A DNA stretch of 64,000 bases, taken from Promethearchaeota archaeon (GTDB taxonomy: Archaea; Asgardarchaeota; Lokiarchaeia; Sigyniarchaeales; SOKP01). The DNA lies in the NCBI GenBank assembly GCA_029838195.1, contig JALGVJ010000011.1:1-64000 (forward strand), read 5' to 3'. Each line of letters opens with the position of its first letter. The stretch's first letter is position 1. Below the pieces are notes generated by a model, which searched no databases, was not told where the DNA came from, and saw nothing but the letters and a program-made list of their open reading frames with translations. Of this stretch, positions 9,641 through 18,712 are shown in pieces. A program made the translations under genes and the position numbers.

Positions 9641-10327
9641 TTAAATTCGGCTGATTAATAGAATTAGCCTTTTCAATAGAAGTCTTATCAAACAGATTGA
9701 ATATTTTATCACGTAATAAAAGAGAAAAAGGCACCCAAATATCATAATGGAAAGAACCCATTCTTCAAATGTTTGATTCAAGAGATAAGTTGTATAAATT
9801 GCATTGGTGATGAAAAACGATATTATAACTAAAAAGAATTGGTATAATGTATATGTACCATTTTCCCCTAACGTGAGGAACACGTTTTTAATATCTACGC
9901 CACTTGGAGCCGCTCCAATAAATAATGAAATAATCAAGTATACCAAGAAAAATACCATGAGTGGCTCAAGTGAAGTAGAAAACAATATCTTCAGGCAAAG
10001 ATAGATCAAATACGAGGTAATATAAAGTGGGGCAAATGAGATCAAAAACATCTGGAAAAAGGTGATCCGCTGGTTTCTTTTAAAGCTCACGTAGCCGTGA
10101 TCATGAGCAACAAAAATATTTTTCGGCGTGACTCCTACCAGGAGAGAAATGATGTAATGGGAAAGCTCATGAATGGCCACGCCCAAAAATGACGAGCAAT
10201 ATATAAATGCCCGCAAAAGGCTACTTCTAAAATAACCAACTATTGCTTGGATGAATAGAGATGAAATGAAAATACCGATGAACATGGGCACATTGTCTAA
10301 TAAAAATATTTCTAATATAGCCATCAT
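9641..10327 (-). CDS. M50-like (site-2 protease type) membrane metalloprotease
   Basis: 228 aa, six or so membrane segments. The zinc motif HELSH (residues 53-57) lies in a membrane segment in the form HExxH, and GAAPSGVDIKN (about 138-148) gives the distal Asp (D145) expected for the third zinc ligand in M50 proteases. Both catalytic elements are thus present, so it is probably active in cutting substrates within or near the membrane. Substrate unknown. M50 proteases often release membrane-held regulators; no such partner is obvious beside it. Two adjacent ATGs (10327, 10324) could start it. A TATA box (TTTAAATAAT on the minus strand, about 10347-10356) lies some 20-25 bases upstream, favouring a leaderless message. 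Confidence 0.7.
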   Translation of the reverse strand: MMAILEIFLLDNVPMFIGIFISSLFIQAIVGYFRSSLLRAFIYCSSFLGVAIHELSHYIISLLVGVTPKNIFVAHDHGYVSFKRNQRITFFQMFLISFAPLYITSYLIYLCLKILFSTSLEPLMVFFLVYLIISLFIGAAPSGVDIKNVFLTLGENGTYTLYQFFLVIISFFITNAIYTTYLLNQTFEEWVLSIMIFGCLFLFYYVIKYSICLIRLLLKRLILLISRI

Positions 10328-10460
10328 GTATTATTACTTTCTTGAGATTATTTAAAAAAAAGAACTTAAAATGAATCAACTAAAATTTTAGGAAAAAAGT
10401 TTTCATTTTAAAATTTTGATGATTTTTTTCTTTTTATACTTCTATAATTATATCTAAATC

Positions 10461-11072
10461 ATGAATGAAGCAAGTACAATTTTTAAAAAGCTTCATGAGA
10501 TTCTTGATGTATTGGAAAAATTCAAATACAACAAAGGTAAGAAGCTAAATCTTAATAAGTTAGCAAGCAGCTTGGAGATCCCCTCTAATTTACTTCCTAA
10601 AATTGCTCACCTCCTCGTGCGATTTCAAGAAGTGTTTAATTCTTTAGAAGAACATGAGCTTGAACTTGAAAATCAAGGAAATAATTATTACTTCTCTTTA
10701 ATGGAAAAAACCTTACCTGCGAGAAATAAAAATCTCTTTCCTCCTCCAAAAAGAATTGTTCTTACTGAAGATGAAGCTAACATCTTAAATGACATGATCT
10801 ATTCTTTCAAAAAAATCCGTAGAGGAGTTGGATTTGACCTATCTTCTCAAACAAATAACAAGCGGATTTTACAGCTGAATGAAAAACATCCCTATTTTTT
10901 CTTCAAAAACGGTAATGATTTGTATTATCCTTCTCAATTAGCTCTTACCTTGGGACAGAAATTGCTCATGTATAAAAAATCCCGCCGACCCTTTCATGAA
11001 TTAAAGGATTTGAATGTAAATGATATATCAATAAAAATTAGTGCATCTTCACATCAAAAAAAAAATAATTAA
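10461..11072 (+). CDS. Possible winged-helix regulator
   Basis: 203 aa, no membrane segment. The N-terminal 90 residues are helical with an HTH-like run (LNLNKLASSLEIPSNLLPKI, then LLVRFQEVFN), followed by a basic segment and a second helical half ending in a basic tail. The opening resembles archaeal winged-helix regulators, where a helix bundle reads out DNA next to a short beta wing. The ATG at 10461 follows an A/T-rich promoter-like stretch. It is followed 65 bases later by the DUF1922 gene, which also ends in a helical HTH-like segment, so both may act in transcription. A 100-aa minus-strand gene near 63.6 kb has a similar build. Family assignment is tentative. Confidence 0.5.
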   Translation: MNEASTIFKKLHEILDVLEKFKYNKGKKLNLNKLASSLEIPSNLLPKIAHLLVRFQEVFNSLEEHELELENQGNNYYFSLMEKTLPARNKNLFPPPKRIVLTEDEANILNDMIYSFKKIRRGVGFDLSSQTNNKRILQLNEKHPYFFFKNGNDLYYPSQLALTLGQKLLMYKKSRRPFHELKDLNVNDISIKISASSHQKKNN

Positions 11073-11137
11073 TAAATACATTAAATAAAAAGAGAAAAAT
11101 CTAATAGGAGAAAATACGAAAAGGAGTAATTAAAATA

Positions 11138-11755
11138 ATGGAACACGAGTACTTGAAAAAAGACTTATCCCCCTATATCATTTTTAAATGTCCTTCCTGT
11201 CAAAACTTCTTGTATTTCAAGCAAGGAAAAAAGTCCAAGACCTGTACCCGCTGTAATAGACGATTTGGTCTCAAGCCTATTTTAGCTAATAAAATCATGA
11301 TAGTAAAAGGAATGACGGCGGCCGTCAATAAAGTGAAAGAATTACAGAACCGACGAGCCCTTAAAGAATTAGGAGAGGCCCCGAAACTACACGCTACCAA
11401 TCAGTATCAATTAAAACGATCATCATCATTTTTTATAGAAAATAAAAATAGTCATGAAAGTATCTCTTTTAAGAAAAAAATGAGAGATGAGGGATATAAT
11501 AAATCATTAGAAAGTAAGAAAAAAGTGAGAGATGATGGAGATCATGAATCATTAGAAACATTAACAAAACAAATGAAATTAGAACTATGGAAAATGTTCA
11601 AGACACATGGAAAATTACCAGCGCACGTTATTAACTTGATTTTTCAACACCACGACATTTCAAATAGAGAGAGAAATAAAATCCTGAGTAAATTAATCTC
11701 AGAAAAAATCGTGCTCCCTCAAAAAAATAATTATTTTATCATAAAAAATATGTAA
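11138..11755 (+). CDS. DUF1922-type zinc ribbon protein with C-terminal HTH-like extension
   Basis: 205 aa. The N-terminal 70 residues match archaeal DUF1922: a zinc ribbon with C18, C21, C36 and C39 and the trailing VNKVKELQ helix. DUF1922 proteins are usually about 60-80 aa; here a long extension follows, with a near-repeat (KKKMRDEGYNKSLE, then KKKVRDDGDHESLE) and an ending (about 150-205) that looks like a winged helix (AHVINLIFQHHDISNRERNK). Function of DUF1922 is unknown; a nucleic-acid role is a fair guess from the ribbon. AAGGAG lies upstream of the ATG. The stop is met head-on by a decayed minus-strand gene. Confidence 0.65.
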   Translation: MEHEYLKKDLSPYIIFKCPSCQNFLYFKQGKKSKTCTRCNRRFGLKPILANKIMIVKGMTAAVNKVKELQNRRALKELGEAPKLHATNQYQLKRSSSFFIENKNSHESISFKKKMRDEGYNKSLESKKKVRDDGDHESLETLTKQMKLELWKMFKTHGKLPAHVINLIFQHHDISNRERNKILSKLISEKIVLPQKNNYFIIKNM

Positions 11756-11762
11756 AAATAGA

Positions 11763-12306
11763 TATTCTTTGGCAAGAACACAATTCTTGTTTTTTTTTCA
11801 AGCTCAAGTGTTTGTCATGAGTTATGAGGAGATGGAGTACAAATAAGGTCTCATCTGCTGATAAATAACCCCCCAATTGCGTTTTATTTTCGACACATAG
11901 AAAGAGCTCAGTGAACTCAAGAGTTTCACGTTCTCTTTCGTCATGAAATAGGAGTCTATGACCCAAATCTTGTAGGGAAATTTGAGAGGATATTCAAAAG
12001 GACCGCCGTAGTAATGCGTATGATCCTGGAACACACTCTTGAACTTAATAGGTGGATGATCCGACTCATCTGTTGCTTGATCTGCTCCCGAGCGATGTTC
12101 TCAGCAATGTTTTTGATTGAGGCTCTCTCATCCACTAAGAGGTCGTAGGCAAATGCCTTCATGGCCTTTTCCTTGGTGACCGGTAAACGCAAGCCATGAT
12201 CTTCAGAGAAATTCATAATAAACGGGTTTTCTTTCACGAGTAACATATTAAAATAAAGTGACATCCCTTTCTTATAAAATCGTGTAAGGCATGGGCGATA
12301 TACCAC
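11763..12306 (-). pseudogene. Frameshifted gene of a dispersed unknown family (copy A)
   Basis: Three overlapping minus-strand frames read as one protein if two frameshifts, near 12034 and 11870, are repaired. The composite of roughly 180 residues runs from VYRPCLTRFY through FPYKIWVIDSYFMTKENV to LHLLITHDKHLSLKKKQELC. The last part is clearly related to the product at 18931-19200 (LHLLMTHNKHLSPKEKQDLC) and the DNA there is also similar. The family is not recognised; a decayed mobile-element or island gene is possible. No terminal inverted repeats were seen. Confidence 0.6.
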
Positions 12307-12469
12307 CTTTTTTACACGCAGATCTCTCTCATATCGAAATAGAGGTGCTATGATTTATAAAACTTCCGAGATACATTAAATTGTCGAACTTTAGATTAAA
12401 ATATAGCTATTTAAATTATTCATTTATTTAGAATTTCTCCTAATTTTCATAATAAAATCACTTAATAAG

Positions 12470-12499
12470 TTATGAATAGTTATTCATAATATTTAAATA
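12470..12499 (+). promoter_or_regulatory. Operator-like dyad and TATA box before the first DUF5320 gene
   Basis: TTATGAATA-GT-TATTCATAA (12470-12489) is a perfect 9-bp inverted repeat with a 2-base centre, running straight into the TATA box TATTTAAATA (12490-12499). A closely related sequence, TTATGAATGATTATTCA, lies before the second DUF5320 gene at 13132. A dyad touching the TATA box is the classic place for an archaeal repressor; the broken DtxR gene nearby is a candidate source of that repressor. Confidence 0.6.
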
Positions 12500-12540
12500 C
12501 TAGAATCATCTAATAATACTTGAAGAAATTAAAATTAAAT

Positions 12541-12561
12541 CAAGTAACTTGAAGTTACTTG
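12541..12561 (+). promoter_or_regulatory. Perfect inverted repeat in the leader of the first DUF5320 gene
   Basis: CAAGTAACTT-G-AAGTTACTTG is a perfect 10-bp inverted repeat with one central base, in the untranslated leader about 40 bases before the start. It could be a second operator half or an RNA hairpin. The second DUF5320 gene has no equivalent. Confidence 0.5.
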
Positions 12562-12603
12562 AAAAAATTAAATTTAAATTAAAAAAAATAGGAGGAGATG
12601 AAT

Positions 12604-12816
12604 ATGCCAAGAGGAGATGGAACAGGTCCTACTGGTTTAGGACCCAAGACGGGACGTGCGTTAGGTTATTGCGCAGGATATAATAGTCCTGGTTTTACTA
12701 AAGGTCCAGGTCAGGGATTGGGTCTTGGAAGAGGTCTTGGAAGAGGTCTTGGAAGAGGTTCTGGAAGAGGATTCGGAAATGGTCGGGGCAGAAACCGTAG
12801 AACGTGGAGATATTAG
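12604..12816 (+). CDS. DUF5320 glycine-rich protein
   Basis: 70 aa. MPRGDGTGPTGLGPKTGRA followed by a Gly/Arg tail is the DUF5320 signature, a small protein family of prokaryotes often found near dinitrogenase iron-molybdenum cofactor-type proteins; its role is unknown. I prefer the ATG at 12604 over 12598 because GGAGGAG (12591-12597) abuts 12598 but is ideally spaced from 12604, and because the product then aligns with the paralogue at 13232. The tail consists of a 12-base DNA repeat encoding GLGR. One Cys (YCAGY) is shared with the paralogue. The two genes share upstream dyads, so they are probably co-regulated. Confidence 0.8.
   Translation: MPRGDGTGPTGLGPKTGRALGYCAGYNSPGFTKGPGQGLGLGRGLGRGLGRGSGRGFGNGRGRNRRTWRY
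12721..12768 (+). repeat. Tandem 12-bp repeat, four copies, coding GLGR
   Basis: GGTCTTGGAAGA is repeated three times exactly and once with one change, in frame with the DUF5320 gene. It probably grows and shrinks by slippage. Confidence 0.85.
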
Positions 12817-13131
12817 TAGATTAAACAATGCCGATCATCAACTATTTTTTTTACATTATTTTTTATATTTTTTGATTCTTGCTACTATTTTATTCTATTT
12901 TAGGTTTTTTAATTTTTTTTAAATATTCTTTAAATGATTTCAGCATTAGTTATGCTATATTATTAAACAAGCACATCATGAAAAGATTTAAATCTTGTTA
13001 TAAAAATGCTTGATGCTCAAACAAAACTTAAAGATAAATTTCTTTTATCTATTTTATTTAAAGTAATAAATTTTAGAGAAAATAGTCATTAAAAGTATTT
13101 CTTAATTTTTATAATAAATTAATCTCATGGA
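12817..13131. other. Intergenic region between DUF5320 paralogues
   Basis: A/T-rich spacer with T-tracts that may terminate the upstream message, and a perfect 14-base palindrome AAGATTTAAATCTT at 12983-12996. I see no convincing gene in it. Confidence 0.5.
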
Positions 13132-13158
13132 TTATGAATGATTATTCAGAATCCTTAA
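13132..13158 (+). promoter_or_regulatory. Operator-like dyad before the second DUF5320 gene
   Basis: TTATGAATGATTATTCA followed by CCTTAAATAGG repeats the arrangement at 12470-12499 (dyad directly joined to a TATA-like box), at a comparable distance from the next start codon. Flanking bases are also similar, so the upstream regions were duplicated with the gene. Confidence 0.55.
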
Positions 13159-13231
13159 ATAGGTAGATTAACTAATATTACATGAAAAAATTAAAAAATA
13201 TAATAATAAAAAAGGAGATGATGGAATAAAA

Positions 13232-13642
13232 ATGCCAAGAGGAGATGGAACAGGCCCAGCTGGCTTGGGGCCAATGACAGGTCGTGGTTTGGGTTATTGC
13301 GCAGGTTATAGTACTCCCGGATATACGAAGGGTCCTGGTCTTGGTTGGGGTCGCGGCTGGTGGGGTCGAGGTCGAGGTCTTGGTTGGGGCCGAGGATGGT
13401 GGGGTCGAGGATGGTGGGGTCGAGGATGGTGGAGATGGGGTGGTTATTATCCCTATGCTGCTCCAGTAGCAGTAACTGCTCCAGTAGTAGCACCATATAC
13501 CACACCAGTGGCTCTAAATCCTACTGACCAATTAGCGATGCTAAAACAAGAAAAAGAATACTTGGAATCCAATTTAAAAGGGATCCAAAACGCATTAAAA
13601 GATATTTCAAAAAAGATTGAAGAATTAGAACAAGAAAAATAA
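13232..13642 (+). CDS. DUF5320 protein with Trp/Gly repeats and C-terminal coiled coil
   Basis: 136 aa. It opens with the DUF5320 signature (MPRGDGTGPAGLGP, then YCAGY), continues with Gly-Arg-Trp repeats (GRGWWGRGWW, residues about 36-68), an Ala/Val/Pro spacer (72-95), and ends in a coiled coil (about 98-136, LKQEKEYLESNL). This is the full-length DUF5320 plan, compared with its 70-aa paralogue at 12604 that lacks the coil. AAAGGAG lies upstream. The coiled coil suggests it oligomerises; no enzymatic motif is present. Confidence 0.8.
   Translation: MPRGDGTGPAGLGPMTGRGLGYCAGYSTPGYTKGPGLGWGRGWWGRGRGLGWGRGWWGRGWWGRGWWRWGGYYPYAAPVAVTAPVVAPYTTPVALNPTDQLAMLKQEKEYLESNLKGIQNALKDISKKIEELEQEK
13391..13432 (+). 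repeat. Tandem 15-bp repeat coding RGWWG
   Basis: The unit CGAGGATGGTGGGGT occurs twice exactly and once partially, in frame with the second DUF5320 gene. Confidence 0.8.
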
Positions 13643-13800
13643 TTTTTATTTTTTTTTTCCTTGATATATCCATCTTATAATTAAAGGAAAAAATTTTAGT
13701 GATTAGAAGCGAACTTTAGTTTGTAAGGAATTTTTTTTATTCTTATTTTATTAAAATTTTAAGCAGTATTTTCAATTATTTTATTAGATTAATATTCGTA

Positions 13801-13992
13801 GATGATATAAAAGAGAGTCAAGAGGATTATTTAAAGGCAATTTATCTCATTTCTAAATCCAAAAAACGGGGCTGGGTGAACAATTCGGAGATCGCAAGAG
13901 TTATGAACGTTCAACCCTCTTCTGTTACAGAAATGCTGTATAAATTAAAAAAGAAAGGTTAATTTTTTGGAATCCCCGGAAAGCAATAAGGT
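13801..13992 (+). pseudogene. Broken DtxR-family metal-dependent repressor
   Basis: From 13801 the frame reads a typical DtxR/MntR winged helix: ESQEDYLKAIYLIS, then VNNSEIARVMNVQPSSVTEM and LYKLKKKG. The family uses iron or manganese to bind palindromic operators. The frame has no start codon, hits TAA at 13960, and after a one-base shift continues LIFWNPRKAI, matching the family's next strand. Soon after, it merges with the remnant of a dispersed gene family on the other strand. It is therefore truncated at both ends and dead. It sits just after two genes with palindromic operators, which fits a former local regulator. Confidence 0.75.
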
Positions 13993-14045
13993 CTCAAATC
14001 ACTCATTTAAGAAATGTTTATTAAAAAATTCATTTGAGATTTTCG
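13985..14045 (-). pseudogene. Remnant of the dispersed unknown family (copy C)
   Basis: On the minus strand this reads FFNKHFLNE, stop, FETLL, aligned with FFSKHSLNEGFESLL of copy B at 18931-19200; the DNA agrees over about 50 bases. It is joined directly to the broken DtxR gene and precedes the DUF4011 helicase gene. Confidence 0.6.
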
Positions 14046-14155
14046 AGAAATATTAATTTTGATATTGTTTTTTAAAAAAATTTCGAAAAAAAAATTTTTA
14101 AAGATAGAATTTATATTTTTTATAAGACAAATTTAATATTTTATTAAAATATATA

Positions 14156-17100
14156 ATGAGCGTCTCAAATTCAAAAAAAATAGTAAGTACAATTAATACT
14201 TGGTTAAATAAGTTAATCGATTTGAGCCGACGAAACCGTCAATTATATTTTAGGCCTACTAAGCGTTCCACAATTAAATTTTTAAAACCTTCATATCAAG
14301 AACTTTATGATATCCTGGTCAATAAGAGAAAGCCTATGAAAATTATTTATAGAAATATTGAAAATTTGAATAATCCTAAAAAAAAAAATAAAAATAATAA
14401 ATCTTCTGAACATGAAGAGAGCTATTTAGAATATAATAAACCTCTAAAAAAAGGAGAAATTTTGACTGATAAGGATGATGAAGAACTTAGTCGGTCATTA
14501 AGAAATTTATATTCTCGTTCAAGGACTTCTTTTCAAGAACAAGGAGTTAATATCTTATTTCTTGCTATAGGATTTTTAGAATGGAGAGAAGCAACTTATT
14601 CCGAAGTAAAAAATTTATCTCCTCTCCTATTAATTCCTGTTCTTTTAGAAAGAGAATCAATTCTTAAACCCTACAAATTGAAGTTCTTTGAAGATGATAT
14701 CTTAATAAACCCTTCTTTATCGGTAAAACTTCAAAATGATTTTAACATTACTTTACCAGAATTTAATGAAGGAGAAAATGAAATTGATAAGATTTTTGTT
14801 ATCATCGAGAAGGAAATAAGAAAACACATTGATGATCCAGATTGGAAACTGAACCATGATGTATATTTAAGTACATTTTCCTTTTCGAAATTAATGATGT
14901 ATAAAGACATAAAAGACAATGAAAATTTAATTAAAAAACATAAAATTCTTAGGGATCTGATTCTCGAAACTTCTAATGAAAAAATAGAAATGTATCCAGG
15001 AGAAATAATAGATGAAATGAATTCAGAAGAGATCTTTAATGTTTTAGACGCTGATTCTAGTCAACAAAATGTCATTTTAAACGCCATCAATGGAAGATCT
15101 TTTTCCGTGCAAGGACCTCCTGGTACTGGAAAAAGTCAAACAATTGCGAATATTATTGCTTCTTTTCTTGCCAAAGGAAAATCCGTACTTTTTGTAAGTG
15201 AGAAAATGGCTGCTTTAGAAGTTGTCATGAAGAGATTATCAGAATGTGGACTAAAAAATTATTGTTTAGAATTACACGGTTACAAAGCTAATAAAAAGGC
15301 TGTATATGAAGAATTATATCAATGTTGTTCAGACATTATAGAAGTAAAAGAACCTAAAATAGAGCTACTATGGACTTTAGATGAAAAAAAGAGAACATTA
15401 AATGATTATTATAAAGCATTAACAAAAAAATATCCTCCATTATATCATTCGGCATATTATCTTCATGGAGAACTTCTTAAATTACAAGATATTCCATGTG
15501 ATAATATTATATTAAATTTAGATATTAAAGAATATAATCAGAAAAAATTTAACACATTAATTCACTTATTCAATCAACTAGATAATATTTTTCCATTATT
15601 TAAATCTTATTTTAAAAATCCATGGTATGGGTTTGATTTATCTTGTCTTAGTTTTGATTTTCGAATGAATGCTGCATCACATTTTCAGACAATTATTCAT
15701 ATAATTGATGAATTAAGTTTTAAAGCTAAAAAGATTCAAAATTTATTACAAATTAAAAAAGAATTAACATATTATCACCTCACTGCTTTTTATGAATATG
15801 TTATAAATAATAATTACAATATTACTCCCCTTTTTTTTGAATTAGAAGATATAAATAATAGATTTTTAAAAAAATACAAAAATTTCTTAAGAATATTTAA
15901 ACCAAGTTATTGGAAAGATAGGAAAAATATTAAAAATTTATTTAATCATAAAAATGGGTTAAGCCACGATGAAGCACATGAGATTATTAAGAGAAGCTAC
16001 CAATATAAGCAAATTTTATCCATCCCGACATTCTATAAATGGGAAAAAGAGGATATTGAACAATCTAAAATTAAAAATCAATTATTTGAGAAAACATTTT
16101 TTGAAAATCTGAATACCTCTTTGCTTCAATATCATGAAAAATTGAAATATTTGCGTAGTTTATTTCCTAACATTGATACAAAAATATTTGATAAAGAACT
16201 TGAATATATATCTTTTTCTAAAATTACCAATTGGTTAAATAATAAAATAAAAAATTTAGACAAAATCGAAGATTGGAAAAAAATTGAAAGAATCCGTTTA
16301 GAATTTGAAAAAATTAACGAGGAACATCTATTCTTTAAGACATTGAAGTTTTCTTCTCGAATTTCTAATTTAAGCAAGACATTCAAAAAAAGGTTCTATA
16401 TTAAATATTTAGATTATATTTATTACAAAAATCCAATTTTATCATATTTTGAATCTAGTTATTTTAATTCAATTCTTAAAGACTTTAAATCATTAGATAA
16501 AAAACATATTGATCTTTCCCGTCAACAAATACAATTTATTTTAAATAATATAAAACCACAAGCTTCTTGGATTTTAGCTGATAGCTCACCTCTTAATATA
16601 TTGAAAAAAGAAGTAATTAAAAAAAGAAGAATTAAACCAATAAGGGTCTTGTTTTCAGAAATTCCAGATTTTATTAAATTAATCAAACCTTGTTTTTTAA
16701 TGAGTCCTTTATCTATTAGTAAATATTTAAAACCAGATATCTTCCAGTTCGATATTGTGTTATTTGATGAAGCCTCTCAAGTGCGACCTGAAGATGCTAT
16801 TGGAGCTATAATGAGGGCAAAACAAGTAGTAGTTGTTGGAGATCTAAAACAATTACCTCCTACTCCTTTTTTCCAAATTTTTTATGAAGAGGGCGATGAG
16901 GAAAATTATGATATAATTGATTATGAAAGTATTTTAGAACGCTTTTCAACCTCTGGATTTCAAAATTTAATGTTAAATTTTCATTATCGTAGTAAAAATG
17001 AAACCCTCATAGCTTTTTCAAATTATCATTTTTATGACAACCGGTTATATACATTTCCCGGAATAATATTTAAAAACGACAATTTTGGAATCGAATTTGA

Positions 17101-18703
17101 ATATGTCTCTGATGGGATATATGATCGAGGGAAAAGTAGAACGAATAAAAAAGAGGCTCGAAGAGTAGCTGAACTTGTAATCAACCATTTTAAAGAAAAT
17201 CCCGAATTTTCATTAGGTGTTATTGCATTTTCTCAAGCCCAACAAGAAGCAATTGAAATTGAGGTTGAAAATTTATTAAGAAATAATTTAGAACTTGAAA
17301 AATATTTCAATGATAATAATCTTGAAAGTTTTTTTATCAAAAATTTGGAAAACGTGCAAGGAGATGAAAGAGATTTTATGTTTTTTAGCATTGGATATGG
17401 AAAAGATATGGATGGAAAATTATACTTAAATTTTGGCCCATTAAATAAAGTAGGCGGTGAACGTCGTTTAAATGTTGCTATAACACGAGCACGATATAAG
17501 GTTAAAGTTATTAGTTCTATTAAATCTTCAGAAATAGATATTACTAAAACTAGAAGTGAAGGAGTAAAATTATTAAAACAATATTTAGAGTATGCTGAGC
17601 ATAAGGGAAATATAAATTATATAAAAACAAAAAATATTAATTTAACTGAAAATTTTGATTCTCCATTTGAAGAAGAAGTTTATAATGCCTTATCAAAATT
17701 AGGATATACTGTTCATACACAAGTAGGATGTTCTGGATTTAAAATCGATTTAGCAGTCGTGCACCCGAAATATCCGGGACGCTACATTCTTGGAATAGAA
17801 TGTGATGGAGCTCTTTATCATTCTTCATTTACAGCAAGAGATAGAGATCGTATTAGACAAGAAATATTAGAATTGCATGGATGGAAACTTCATCGAATTT
17901 GGTCTCGTGATTGGGTTATTAATCCTGAAAAAGAATTAATTAAAATAGTAAATCTCATTAAGAAATTAGAAAAAAAAAACAATACCATACTTAAAAAATC
18001 CAATAAAATAATAAAGGATACCACCAATATCAATCATTTTCTAAATAATAAAAATAATAATTCTAAAAATAATGTTTATGACAATAATTCCACTAAAAAA
18101 TCAATTGATTTTCAAAAGTTTCCAGAAGAATTTAAAGAATACGAGAAATATTCTTTAAAATGGCCGAATATATTTAATTTACAATATGGATCATTTCTTA
18201 AACAAGAATTTATTAGCAATGCAAAAAAACTCATCTATAACATCGTTGAGATAGAATCACCAATTACTATTAATGAATTATATTATAGAATTTCAAAATG
18301 TTGTGAACTAAAAAGATTAACAAAAAGAATGAAATCAAATATTGATATGGTGTTAAATGAAACCAAAGGTGTTTTCAAAAATGGAGATACAGTTTGGTTA
18401 AAAGAGCAATCTCTCATTCCTGTGCGGTATCCCAATTCAGCTGAATATAGAAGAAAAATTATTAATATCCCTAAAGAAGAAATAGCACAAGCAATATGTT
18501 ATTTATTAAGAGATGCTTTTTCTTTAAGTATCGATGAAGTCGTGTTATATACAGGCAAAATATTTGGGTATAATTCCATATCTGGAAAAAGTAAAGAATA
18601 TGTGTTAGATGTCCTTAAGTTCCTGACTAAAGAAAAATATGTCATTTATAAAGCTGGAAAGTTTTCATTAAAAGATAGGAATAATGTTGAACTAATAGTA
18701 TAA
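14156..18703 (+). CDS. DUF4011 - SF1 helicase - Vsr-like nuclease - DUF3320 protein
   Basis: 1515 aa. Order: DUF4011-like start (NKLIDLSRRNRQLYF), Walker A GPPGTGKS (320-327), Walker B DEAS (871-874), VVGDLKQLPPTPFF, LNFHYRS, GDERD and LNVAITRARYKV, the helicase motifs of superfamily 1 (UPF1/DNA2-like). A Vsr/MTES_1575-type nuclease follows with FKIDLAVV (D1198) and GIECDG (E1215, D1217). A DUF3320-like C-terminus ends the protein. Proteins with this domain order occur in bacterial defence islands and have been linked to single-gene phage defence, so a role in restricting foreign DNA is likely though not shown here. All catalytic motifs look intact. The gene is very AT-rich and is flanked on both sides by decayed copies of one gene family, a sign of transfer. 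Confidence 0.85.
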   Translation: MSVSNSKKIVSTINTWLNKLIDLSRRNRQLYFRPTKRSTIKFLKPSYQELYDILVNKRKPMKIIYRNIENLNNPKKKNKNNKSSEHEESYLEYNKPLKKGEILTDKDDEELSRSLRNLYSRSRTSFQEQGVNILFLAIGFLEWREATYSEVKNLSPLLLIPVLLERESILKPYKLKFFEDDILINPSLSVKLQNDFNITLPEFNEGENEIDKIFVIIEKEIRKHIDDPDWKLNHDVYLSTFSFSKLMMYKDIKDNENLIKKHKILRDLILETSNEKIEMYPGEIIDEMNSEEIFNVLDADSSQQNVILNAINGRSFSVQGPPGTGKSQTIANIIASFLAKGKSVLFVSEKMAALEVVMKRLSECGLKNYCLELHGYKANKKAVYEELYQCCSDIIEVKEPKIELLWTLDEKKRTLNDYYKALTKKYPPLYHSAYYLHGELLKLQDIPCDNIILNLDIKEYNQKKFNTLIHLFNQLDNIFPLFKSYFKNPWYGFDLSCLSFDFRMNAASHFQTIIHIIDELSFKAKKIQNLLQIKKELTYYHLTAFYEYVINNNYNITPLFFELEDINNRFLKKYKNFLRIFKPSYWKDRKNIKNLFNHKNGLSHDEAHEIIKRSYQYKQILSIPTFYKWEKEDIEQSKIKNQLFEKTFFENLNTSLLQYHEKLKYLRSLFPNIDTKIFDKELEYISFSKITNWLNNKIKNLDKIEDWKKIERIRLEFEKINEEHLFFKTLKFSSRISNLSKTFKKRFYIKYLDYIYYKNPILSYFESSYFNSILKDFKSLDKKHIDLSRQQIQFILNNIKPQASWILADSSPLNILKKEVIKKRRIKPIRVLFSEIPDFIKLIKPCFLMSPLSISKYLKPDIFQFDIVLFDEASQVRPEDAIGAIMRAKQVVVVGDLKQLPPTPFFQIFYEEGDEENYDIIDYESILERFSTSGFQNLMLNFHYRSKNETLIAFSNYHFYDNRLYTFPGIIFKNDNFGIEFEYVSDGIYDRGKSRTNKKEARRVAELVINHFKENPEFSLGVIAFSQAQQEAIEIEVENLLRNNLELEKYFNDNNLESFFIKNLENVQGDERDFMFFSIGYGKDMDGKLYLNFGPLNKVGGERRLNVAITRARYKVKVISSIKSSEIDITKTRSEGVKLLKQYLEYAEHKGNINYIKTKNINLTENFDSPFEEEVYNALSKLGYTVHTQVGCSGFKIDLAVVHPKYPGRYILGIECDGALYHSSFTARDRDRIRQEILELHGWKLHRIWSRDWVINPEKELIKIVNLIKKLEKKNNTILKKSNKIIKDTTNINHFLNNKNNNSKNNVYDNNSTKKSIDFQKFPEEFKEYEKYSLKWPNIFNLQYGSFLKQEFISNAKKLIYNIVEIESPITINELYYRISKCCELKRLTKRMKSNIDMVLNETKGVFKNGDTVWLKEQSLIPVRYPNSAEYRRKIINIPKEEIAQAICYLLRDAFSLSIDEVVLYTGKIFGYNSISGKSKEYVLDVLKFLTKEKYVIYKAGKFSLKDRNNVELIV

Positions 18704-18712
18704 TTCTATCAA

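Noticed and set aside
13006..13092. 28-codon plus-strand frame between the DUF5320 genes
   Set aside because: No clear ribosome site, A/T-rich and short.
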